Below, in pieces: positions 1 to 5,248 of a stretch of 5,891 nucleotides of DNA. How positions within the stretch are numbered: position 1 is the stretch's first letter; each line of letters begins with the position of its first letter. Origin of the DNA: Altererythrobacter sp. GTDB lineage: Bacteria > Pseudomonadota > Alphaproteobacteria > Sphingomonadales > Sphingomonadaceae. The DNA lies in assembly GCA_023299945.1 (NCBI GenBank), contig JALZVZ010000273.1, positions 1 to 5,891 on the forward strand. Reading direction: 5' to 3'. The notes beneath the pieces are model-generated. The model was not told where the DNA came from, searched no databases, and saw nothing but the letters and a program-made list of their open reading frames with translations. A program made the position numbers and the translations under genes.

Positions 1-154
1 GCGGTGTTGACCACACGGTGAGTTCACCCGCCTCAACGCCAGCTGCGCTCATTTCGCGCCGGAACAATTTGTCCAATTCACCGCGCGCCGCTTTTTGCAT
101 GCGGGCAGGAATTTCTTCGCAGCGTATCTCAAGGAGGAAATCTGACGTGCTCAT
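1..154 (-). CDS. glyS: Glycyl-tRNA synthetase beta subunit, N-terminal fragment (cut by window edge)
   Basis: Only the first 51 codons are present; the gene continues past the left edge. The translation begins [20 protein letters not shown] and, further on, reads VWSTP just at the edge. This matches the GlyS start pattern ([15 protein letters not shown], then a TPRRLA-type motif) of proteobacterial beta subunits. GlyS is the large subunit of the alpha2beta2 class II glycyl-tRNA synthetase; it contributes tRNA binding while the alpha subunit holds the aminoacylation site. The ATG at 154 lies in an ATGA overlap with the glyQ stop. It is preceded by GGAG (166-163) eight bases upstream, inside the last glyQ codons, so the start is well supported and translation is probably coupled to glyQ. 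Confidence 0.95.
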   Translation of the reverse strand, partial: MSTSDFLLEIRCEEIPARMQKAARGELDKLFRREMSAAGVEAGELTVWSTP

Positions 155-1065
155 TGTGACCACTCCGGATACTCTGTCGCCCAGCGCGGGGCTTCTTTCT
201 CCATATGGGCCACGCATGATCCGCGCGCCAAATCGCGGACGCGGGCCATGTAGCTGGCGCGTTCTTGCACGCTGATTACGCCGCGCGCTTGGAGGAGGTT
301 GAACAGGTGGCTGGCTTCGACAGCTTGTTCATAAGCCGCGATGGGAACCTGCGCGCTCAAAGCGTTTTGGCATTCCGCCTCAGCCTTATTGAACAGGTCG
401 AACAGAGCGTCAGTGTCCGCGACTTCGAAGTTCCATTTCGACATCTGCTTTTCATTCTCAAGGAACACGTCGCCGTAGCTGGTGCCCTTCCCGTTAAAGC
501 TGAGGTCGTAGACGCTGTCGACGCCTTGGATATACATGGCGAGGCGTTCAAGGCCATAAGTCAGTTCGCCAGCCACAGGCTTGCAATCAAAGCCGCCCAT
601 TTGCTGGAAATAGGTGAACTGCGTGACTTCCATACCGTCGCACCACACTTCCCAGCCAAGGCCCCACGCGCCGAGTGTGGGCGATTCCCAATCATCCTCA
701 ACAAAGCGAATGTCGTGTTTCAGCGGGTCGATGCCGATCTGTTTCAGGCTCTCCAAATAGAGTTCCTGAATGTCGCTGGGCGATGGTTTCAAGATCACCT
801 GATATTGGTAATAATGCTGCAAGCGGTTGGGGTTCTCGCCGTAACGCCCATCGGTGGGCCGGCGGCATGGCTGAACGAATGCAGCGTTCCAAGGCTCCGG
901 CCCAAGCGCGCGCAGAGTGGTCGCGGTGTGGAATGTGCCAGCACCCATGCGCATGTCATAGGGCTGTAAAATGACGCATCCTTGCGCGCTCCAGAAATCG
1001 TGGAGCGTCAGGATCATATCCTGAAAGGATGTTTTGGGGTCGCGCTGTACGGGCATGCTAGTCAT
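151..1065 (-). CDS. glyQ: Glycyl-tRNA synthetase alpha subunit
   Basis: This 304-residue protein is close to the usual alpha-subunit length (303 in E. coli) and appears complete. GlyQ activates glycine with ATP and charges tRNA-Gly in the cytoplasm as part of an alpha2beta2 complex with GlyS. Recognisable conserved blocks are [20 protein letters not shown] (40-59), [18 protein letters not shown] (64-81), the stretch rich in W and G at 125-158 containing [12 protein letters not shown] and [12 protein letters not shown], and the class II motif 3-like GLER (171-174). The start at 1065 has no clear Shine-Dalgarno sequence; Met4 (1056) is an alternative that would shorten the protein by three residues. 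The stop overlaps the glyS start as ATGA. The upstream oxidoreductase gene ends 60 bp before the start on the same strand. No convincing promoter is visible in that gap, so glyQS transcription may start within or before the upstream gene. Confidence 0.98.
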   Translation of the reverse strand: MTSMPVQRDPKTSFQDMILTLHDFWSAQGCVILQPYDMRMGAGTFHTATTLRALGPEPWNAAFVQPCRRPTDGRYGENPNRLQHYYQYQVILKPSPSDIQELYLESLKQIGIDPLKHDIRFVEDDWESPTLGAWGLGWEVWCDGMEVTQFTYFQQMGGFDCKPVAGELTYGLERLAMYIQGVDSVYDLSFNGKGTSYGDVFLENEKQMSKWNFEVADTDALFDLFNKAEAECQNALSAQVPIAAYEQAVEASHLFNLLQARGVISVQERASYMARVRDLARGSCVAHMEKEAPRWATEYPEWSQ

Positions 1066-1125
1066 GCCGCGAGGCTTTGGCGCAAGGCGGTGGGAGGGTC
1101 AATGCTGCGCCGCACCTAAATCACA

Positions 1126-3237
1126 TCATTCCGCAGGCTCAGCAACGCGGGCGTATTCCTTCGCCAGTGCCACATCCACAGGCGTGCCATTGAGCACGGC
1201 ATTGCCGGTAAGCCGGTCATAGCGCTGCGGATCGGTGAGATCATTGATGGAAACGCCTGCATGTTCCGCCGCCGTTTGCCAGCTCATCCCTTCGCGGTTG
1301 TGGCCCCATCCATGCGGCAGAGAAACGACGCCTTGCATCATATCATCGGTTACCTCGGCGCTGGTTTCAACGGCACCCACGCGGCTTGCGATGGTGACCA
1401 GGTCGCCGTGTTCAATCCCGCGCGCTGCTGCGTCGTCAGGGTTGATCATAAGCGTGCAACGATCGGGGCCTTTCACCAGCCGCTTTGAATTGTGCAGCCA
1501 GCTATTGTTGGAGCGCACATGCCGCCGCCCGATAAGGCTGAGGGAATGCGCGGGTGTCTCAGCCATGCGCTGGGCAAAGCGGGCGCATTCCTCGATCAAT
1601 TCATCAGAGGCGGCATTGATCAATTTGTCATCGGTCATGATGCGCTGTGTGATGCAAGGCTTAAGCGGGCCGAGATCCACACCATCATGCTGTGCTTCAA
1701 CCTCAGCCAAAGACATACCGGCAGGCGATGAGCGCAGCATCCCATCCAATACTTCGCGCGGGGTCGGCAGGTTTGGCATCGCCTCGCCCTTTGCCGCCAT
1801 AATCGCGCCTGCAAGCTCGGCGGCGATTTCCCAATCGGCTTTCGCGCCCTCTTCCATTTCGAACGCGGGCGCAGAATATGAGCCGAAATTGCGCACGGAC
1901 AATGGGCCGAAGAAGAATGTGTAGTGGTCCTTCTCCAGCGGACCGCATGGGGGCAGAATGTAATGCGCATGGCGCGTGGTTTCGGTGATGTGCATATCCA
2001 TCGCCACCATCAAATCGAGGCCCTCTAACGCGCGCTCAGTGGCGCGGCCATCGGGCGCTGACAGCACAGGATTGCCCGCGATCACAAACAGGCTGCGGAT
2101 GCGCTGCTCATCGTCGCGTGTCAGTTCATCGGCAAAGGCAATTGTGGGGATTTCGCTCATTACGGATGGCAAAGTTCCGCGCGCGGTTTCGACGGTTTTG
2201 ATGCCGCCCTTACCGACATGGGCGACCAAATCCATCAACGGCTCTGGGAACATTGTGCCCCCTGCCCGGTCTAGATTGCCGGTGGCCATATTGATAATCT
2301 GGATCAGCCATTGGTTCAGCCCGCCAAATTCGCACACGGACACGCCCATGCGGCCATATATGGCTGAGGGGCGACCATCATTGAGGTCAGCAGCGAGGCT
2401 GCGAATGGTTGCTTCGTCGACGCCGCAATATTCAGCAAGGTCGGCCAGAATAAACCCATCGACCATCGGTTTGATCCGCGTCCAGCTGCTATCCGTGATT
2501 TCGGCCAAGCCTTCGCGCAGATCATCACCGCCTGCCAAAATGCATTGCAATATGCCGATCAAAAGCGCGGTATCGCTGCCCGGCTTAATCGGATGCCATG
2601 CATCAGCGAGTTTAGCGGTTTCGGTCTGGCGCGGATCGACCACCACTAGCTTGCCGCCGCGCGCTTGCATTTCTTTGACGCGTTTCTTGAAATCAGGGAC
2701 GGTCCACAGGCTGCCATTGGAGGCAGCCGGATTGCCGCCCAAAATCACAATCAATTGACTGCGATCAATGTCCGGCACCGCGGCTAGGCTGACATGGCCA
2801 TACATCTGATATTGCACATAATGATGCGGGATTTGATCGAGGGTTGAGGCGGAGAATGTCCCGCGCGCGCCCACCGCTCGCTGTAAATGGCCGGATTGCG
2901 TGGAGAGCGCATAATCATGCGCACCGGGATTGCCGCGATAAAATGCAGCCCGAGCGCCGTCGCCTTGCAGTGCCACCAGCTTTTCCGCGATTTCACTGAA
3001 TGCTGCATCCCAAGACAATGCCTGCCAATTATTACCCACCCGTTTCATAGGGGTCCGCAGGCGGTCGGGATCATCCTGAAGGTCGGCAATGGCGGTGGCT
3101 TTGGGACAGATATGCCCGCGGCTGAGCGGATTGTCGGGATTGCCCTTAATCGAGACAACTTTGCGCCCATCCAGCTCCACCAACACCCCGCAATTCGCTT
3201 CGCAAATGTGGCATGTGCGTTTGTGAATGGTGGTCAT
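1126..3237 (-). CDS. Molybdopterin oxidoreductase (bis-MGD, [4Fe-4S]) of unknown substrate
   Basis: This 703-residue protein belongs to the large molybdopterin oxidoreductase family (COG0243, formate dehydrogenase/nitrate reductase/DMSO reductase type). The N-terminal cluster motif is C9-x2-C12-x3-C16-x27-C44, followed by P45-K46, the Lys found next to the cluster in Fdh/Nap-like enzymes. MGD-binding signatures follow: LGGNPAAS (166-173), VVVDPRQTETAKLAD (198-212) and PGSDTALL (219-226). A mid-protein segment reads INMATGNLDRAGG. The C-terminal molydopterin-binding domain spans about 565-690, with LIGRR, SNNSWLHN and GWGHN. No Cys lies between 45 and 231, so the Mo ligand is not the usual Cys or Sec; S129, S131, T132 or D134 in FSASTLDQIPHH are candidates. 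No Tat or Sec signal is present, so it is cytoplasmic. The start at 3237 was chosen because GGAGAG precedes it and it begins just before the cluster, as in relatives; an in-frame ATG at 3300 would add 21 unconserved residues. No electron-transfer partner is encoded here. Confidence 0.93.
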   Translation of the reverse strand: MTTIHKRTCHICEANCGVLVELDGRKVVSIKGNPDNPLSRGHICPKATAIADLQDDPDRLRTPMKRVGNNWQALSWDAAFSEIAEKLVALQGDGARAAFYRGNPGAHDYALSTQSGHLQRAVGARGTFSASTLDQIPHHYVQYQMYGHVSLAAVPDIDRSQLIVILGGNPAASNGSLWTVPDFKKRVKEMQARGGKLVVVDPRQTETAKLADAWHPIKPGSDTALLIGILQCILAGGDDLREGLAEITDSSWTRIKPMVDGFILADLAEYCGVDEATIRSLAADLNDGRPSAIYGRMGVSVCEFGGLNQWLIQIINMATGNLDRAGGTMFPEPLMDLVAHVGKGGIKTVETARGTLPSVMSEIPTIAFADELTRDDEQRIRSLFVIAGNPVLSAPDGRATERALEGLDLMVAMDMHITETTRHAHYILPPCGPLEKDHYTFFFGPLSVRNFGSYSAPAFEMEEGAKADWEIAAELAGAIMAAKGEAMPNLPTPREVLDGMLRSSPAGMSLAEVEAQHDGVDLGPLKPCITQRIMTDDKLINAASDELIEECARFAQRMAETPAHSLSLIGRRHVRSNNSWLHNSKRLVKGPDRCTLMINPDDAAARGIEHGDLVTIASRVGAVETSAEVTDDMMQGVVSLPHGWGHNREGMSWQTAAEHAGVSINDLTDPQRYDRLTGNAVLNGTPVDVALAKEYARVAEPAE

Positions 3238-3242
3238 GGTGT

Positions 3243-3248
3243 CTCTCC
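3243..3248 (-). promoter_or_regulatory. Ribosome binding site deciding the oxidoreductase start
   Basis: On the minus strand GGAGAG is followed by ACACC and then the ATG at 3237. This near-consensus Shine-Dalgarno sequence favours that start over the upstream in-frame ATG at 3300, which has no comparable site. Confidence 0.75.
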
Positions 3249-3273
3249 AGTGGGTGTTTTTTGCATTCGCTTC

Positions 3274-3296
3274 ATGGCGTGAACCGGCCACGCCGT
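3274..3296 (-). other. Hairpin in the 5' leader of the oxidoreductase gene
   Basis: GGCGTG (3276-3281) and CACGCC (3289-3294) form a perfect 6-bp stem around a 7-nt loop. It can be lengthened by one wobble and one further pair. It lies about 37 nt upstream of the oxidoreductase ATG. No U-run follows closely enough to call it a terminator. It could affect leader stability or translation, but it may also be chance in GC-rich DNA. Confidence 0.35.
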
Positions 3297-3348
3297 CCAT
3301 CTTTCCTTAAACGTATGTCAGCTTGTCCAAACAATTTGTAAGGTTATC

Positions 3349-3379
3349 TTGACATAGTCAGCGAATCACGACATATAGT
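3349..3379 (+). promoter_or_regulatory. Putative sigma70-type promoter for the XRE regulator
   Basis: A perfect TTGACA (3349-3354) is followed after 19 bp by TATAGT (3374-3379), one mismatch from TATAAT. It lies 36 bp before the start of the regulator gene. The spacer is longer than the optimal 17 bp; the 17-bp alternative CATATA at 3372 is a poorer -10 match. A 19-bp spacer would make a weak promoter or one needing activation. Assigned from consensus match and position only. Confidence 0.5.
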
Positions 3380-3382
3380 CAG
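3350..3382 (+). promoter_or_regulatory. Putative operator: two GACATA(TA)GTCAG repeats over the promoter
   Basis: Two near-identical sites, GACATAGTCAG (3351-3361) and GACATATAGTCAG (3370-3382), start 19 bp apart and cover the -35 and -10 boxes respectively. Each is internally palindromic: TGAC-ATA-GTCA at 3350-3360 and GAC-ATATA-GTC at 3370-3380. Half-sites recur nearby as TATGTCA (3314-3320) and CGACTAT (3411-3417). Placement right upstream of a small XRE-type regulator suggests autoregulation, but binding is inferred. Confidence 0.45.
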
Positions 3383-3415
3383 GCATACCTTACATAACTA
3401 GCAAGGTTCACGACT

Positions 3416-3610
3416 ATGAATAACCGCCTCAAAATATTGCGCGCAGAGCGGGATTGGAGCCAAGCAACATTGGCTGTGCATCTCGACGTGTCGCGCCAGG
3501 CTGTGAATGCGATTGAAACCGGCAAGCATGATCCATCCTTGCCCCTCGCCTTTCGCATAGCCCGCCTTTTTGACCTCTCTATCGAGGAAATTTTTCATGA
3601 CCAAAATTGA
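3416..3610 (+). CDS. Small Cro/C1-type (XRE family) HTH transcriptional regulator
   Basis: This 64-residue protein is essentially a bare HTH domain. It begins MNNRLKILRAERDWSQATLA; the turn and recognition helix lie around S26-RQAVNAIE-T35, followed by GKHDPSLPLAFRIARLFDLSIEEIF. This is the pattern of the compact XRE regulators common in bacteria and archaea that usually lie beside a small membrane protein gene, as here. It has no sensor domain, so it probably acts as a dimeric DNA-binding protein whose activity depends on a partner or on its own level. AAGG (3403-3406), nine bases upstream, is a modest ribosome binding site. Its stop lies 14 nt inside the next gene, so the two are very likely co-transcribed and translationally coupled. 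The target is probably the repeat-bearing promoter just upstream. Confidence 0.93.
   Translation: MNNRLKILRAERDWSQATLAVHLDVSRQAVNAIETGKHDPSLPLAFRIARLFDLSIEEIFHDQN
3584..3589 (+). promoter_or_regulatory. Ribosome binding site deciding the membrane-protein start
   Basis: GAGGAA ends seven bases before the ATG at 3597 and lies inside the 3' end of the regulator gene. It supports ATG 3597 over the in-frame TTG at 3570. Confidence 0.7.
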
Positions 3611-4247
3611 TGCCACTCATAACCTTTCAGAATCCGCCCCGAGCAGCGTTCTACGCAAGGTTCTAATCACAATCATTGGCGGACTCACAGCCGTATTTTC
3701 CATTGCTTTTTTAGCTGGTTATACAGTCGCGGTTACGGAACAAGGCGGATTGAACGCCTATGCCATCGGGACAATCGCTGCTGGTTTGGGGCTAATTGGA
3801 CTAACCGTTTTCATTTCCTATAAACTATGGCCCAAAGGCACTCATGAGGCAGTTCCCGCTCGAGAAAAAAAGTCACAGCATATACTCTGGGCAGCTGTGG
3901 TCATCGGTGTTCTGCTTGGCGGGTATATGGCGGTTGCTAGTGGAGATAATCCAGACGGTGTTTTCTCCAACGAACCTGTAACCGCGTCCTTTGCGGTAAT
4001 TTCTATCGCAACGTGGCTTATTATTGTGCCGATTATCACTTGGATGTGGTGGCGCACGATTGATGAGCATGAAGCCGACGCTTACCGTGAAGGCGCGCTT
4101 GTTTCTGCTCATGTCTACATTTTCCTGGCGCCCACGTGGTGGATGGCTGCCCGCGCCGGATGGGCGCCTCAGCAAGATCCAATGATTGTGCTTGTTATCG
4201 TGAGCATCGTCTGGAGCATCGTCTGGCTCTACCGCAAATACGCTTAG
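3597..4247 (+). CDS. Six-segment integral membrane protein of unknown function, paired with the XRE regulator
   Basis: I do not recognise a named family with certainty. This 216-residue protein has a polar N-terminus of about 18 residues and six hydrophobic stretches near 20-44, 54-77, 95-114, 129-151, 167-187 and 195-211. The loop between segments 4 and 5 carries a charged motif, WWRTIDEHEADAYREGA (151-167). It is followed by HVYIFLAPTWWMAARAGW, rich in Trp and aromatic residues. A DExE motif after a membrane segment recalls DUF2178-like proteins, which also sit beside small XRE regulators, but this is only a resemblance. The protein is predicted to sit in the inner membrane. The start at 3597 has a good Shine-Dalgarno sequence and overlaps the regulator by 14 nt. 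Segment 6 contains an exact duplication of SIVW. A plausible role is as partner or target of the regulator; no substrate or enzymatic activity can be inferred. Confidence 0.88.
   Translation: MTKIDATHNLSESAPSSVLRKVLITIIGGLTAVFSIAFLAGYTVAVTEQGGLNAYAIGTIAAGLGLIGLTVFISYKLWPKGTHEAVPAREKKSQHILWAAVVIGVLLGGYMAVASGDNPDGVFSNEPVTASFAVISIATWLIIVPIITWMWWRTIDEHEADAYREGALVSAHVYIFLAPTWWMAARAGWAPQQDPMIVLVIVSIVWSIVWLYRKYA
4203..4226 (+). repeat. Perfect 12-bp tandem duplication in the membrane-protein gene
   Basis: AGCATCGTCTGG occurs twice back to back (4203-4214 and 4215-4226), exactly in codon phase, giving SIVWSIVW at residues 203-210 in the last membrane segment. Identity at every base, including third positions, suggests a recent slippage duplication. 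Confidence 0.9.
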
Positions 4248-4259
4248 GTCTTCGGGCCT
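4246..4259 (+). terminator. Small UUCG-capped hairpin just after the membrane-protein gene
   Basis: AGGTC and GGCCT pair as five base pairs (one G-U) around a TTCG loop, giving the very stable C(UUCG)G tetraloop. The stem starts inside the TAG stop. The following bases (TAATCTATT) are AT-rich but not a proper T-run. It could be a weak terminator or a 3'-end stabiliser between the membrane gene and the TraB/GumN pair. Confidence 0.35.
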
Positions 4260-4299
4260 TAATCTATTCCCATTCAAACACAATTCACGAAGCACCTTT

Positions 4300-4305
4300 A
4301 AAGGA
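4300..4305 (+). promoter_or_regulatory. Ribosome binding site deciding the first TraB/GumN start
   Basis: AAAGGA lies seven bases before the ATG at 4313. It supports that start rather than an in-frame upstream ATG at 4136, which would place 59 unrelated residues in front of the signal peptide and overlap the membrane-protein gene. Confidence 0.75.
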
Positions 4306-4312
4306 AACACGT

Positions 4313-5248
4313 ATGCAAACTTTCAAACAAAAATTCAGCCTCGCTCTTGCAGCGACAACCATTTTATTCGCCGCCCCAGCGTGTGCACAAACACAGACGA
4401 TCCCTGCCCCGGTTGAGACCACACAGGTCGCCGCCGAGGTGGTAGAAGCCGCTGGACCTGCTTTGTGGATGGTGAAGGATGAGGACACCACGATTTATAT
4501 GTTCGGCACTGTCCATGCCCTGCCTGCTGGGCTGGATTGGTATAAGGGATCAATCAAGGATGCGCTGGCATCATCGGATACGATCGTCACTGAAATCAGC
4601 ATGGATAAAAGCCTTGCTACCGAAGCAGCAAAGCTGGTGGCGGAAAAGGGGACCTTGCCTGCCGGCACCACTTTGCGCGGGCTTATGACGGCTGAGCAAA
4701 AAGCCATTTACGAAGCCGCATTGGCAAAACTGGGCGTACCGGCGATTGCGCTCGACCAGTCAGAGCCGTGGAGTGCGGGCATGACTATGGCGATCCTGCC
4801 CCTGCTTCAGCAGGGCTATTCAGCAGAAAACGGTGTGGAGATGGTTCTTCTCGCCAATGCTGAGGGTAAAGAGCGCAAGGCGCTTGAAACACTCGCCTTC
4901 CAAATTTCCACCTTCGATAGTCTGCCGCAAGAATCCCAGATGAAGTTCTTGATTGATGCTGCAGAAAGCATTGATGAAATTAAACCACAGCTCGATGCGA
5001 TGGTCGCGGAATGGATCGTTGGCGATGCGCAAGGCCTTGCAGATTTGATGAATGAAGGCATGGATGATGAAGCCCTTGCCGAAGCTCTTCTCTACAATCG
5101 CAATAAAAATTGGGCGGTCTGGATCGATGAACGCATGGATGCCCCCGGCACTGTCTTTATGGCTGTGGGTGCAGCGCATCTTGGCGGCGAGAAGAGCGTT
5201 CAGGATTATCTCAAGGGCGCCGGCATCAAGACATACCGTATCCAATGA
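4313..5248 (+). CDS. Secreted TraB/GumN family protein (Tiki superfamily putative metallohydrolase)
   Basis: This 311-residue protein begins with a type I signal peptide: basic start MQTFKQK, hydrophobic core at 8-21, and a likely cut after A23-C24-A25 before Q26. It is therefore exported to the periplasm. The Cys in PAC is not in a good lipobox. The mature part starts with a low-complexity linker (26-48) and then LWMVKDEDTTIYMFGTVHALP. Family marks are the first GxxH (G65-TV-H68), the conserved acid in IVTEIS (E94), LDQSEPW (about 146-152), and a second GxxH near the C-terminus (G286-AA-H289) in MAVGAAHLGG. The two GxxH motifs and the Glu are the proposed metal and catalytic residues of the Tiki/TraB/EreA/ChaN superfamily, in which Tiki proteins are metalloproteases. 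The substrate of bacterial GumN-like members is generally unknown. The stop forms ATGA with the next gene, a paralogue. Signature residues are intact, so an active enzyme is plausible. Confidence 0.92.
   Translation: MQTFKQKFSLALAATTILFAAPACAQTQTIPAPVETTQVAAEVVEAAGPALWMVKDEDTTIYMFGTVHALPAGLDWYKGSIKDALASSDTIVTEISMDKSLATEAAKLVAEKGTLPAGTTLRGLMTAEQKAIYEAALAKLGVPAIALDQSEPWSAGMTMAILPLLQQGYSAENGVEMVLLANAEGKERKALETLAFQISTFDSLPQESQMKFLIDAAESIDEIKPQLDAMVAEWIVGDAQGLADLMNEGMDDEALAEALLYNRNKNWAVWIDERMDAPGTVFMAVGAAHLGGEKSVQDYLKGAGIKTYRIQ

Larger units (their letters stand above)
3338..3393. repeat. Long-spaced inverted repeat GTAAGGT / ACCTTAC
   Basis: GTAAGGT (3338-3344) and ACCTTAC (3387-3393) are exact reverse complements separated by 42 bp and flank the promoter and its GACATA repeats. 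A further AAGGTT at 3403-3408 repeats part of the left arm and may serve as the regulator's weak ribosome binding site. It could be a second protein-binding pair or chance. Confidence 0.3.

Noticed and set aside
265..969. A 234-codon open frame on the plus strand opposite glyQ.
   Set aside because: It lies wholly inside the strongly conserved glyQ on the other strand, has no recognisable domain and resembles an ordinary antisense shadow of GC-rich coding DNA.
1066..1125. Possible glyQ promoter or terminator of the oxidoreductase in the 60-bp gap.
   Set aside because: A TTGACC-like element is present on the minus strand, but no fitting -10 box and no stem followed by a T-run could be found.
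1235..2758. Two long plus-strand open frames (1235-1924 and 1976-2758) opposite the oxidoreductase gene.
   Set aside because: They are antisense to conserved molybdopterin-binding segments, and their Ser/Arg/Pro-rich translations show no domain.
3238..3300. N-terminal extension of the oxidoreductase from the in-frame ATG at 3300.
   Set aside because: The 21 extra residues are neither a Tat nor a Sec signal and lie over the leader hairpin, and the downstream ATG at 3237 has the good ribosome binding site.
3416..4247. Toxin-antitoxin reading of the regulator/membrane-protein pair.
   Set aside because: The order and 14-nt overlap fit, but the second product is a six-segment membrane protein of 216 residues without any toxin-like feature; small XRE regulators often accompany such proteins outside toxin systems.
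4136..4312. N-terminal extension of the first TraB/GumN protein from the ATG at 4136.
   Set aside because: It would bury the signal peptide behind 59 unrelated residues and overlap the membrane-protein gene in another frame; ATG 4313 has a clear ribosome binding site.
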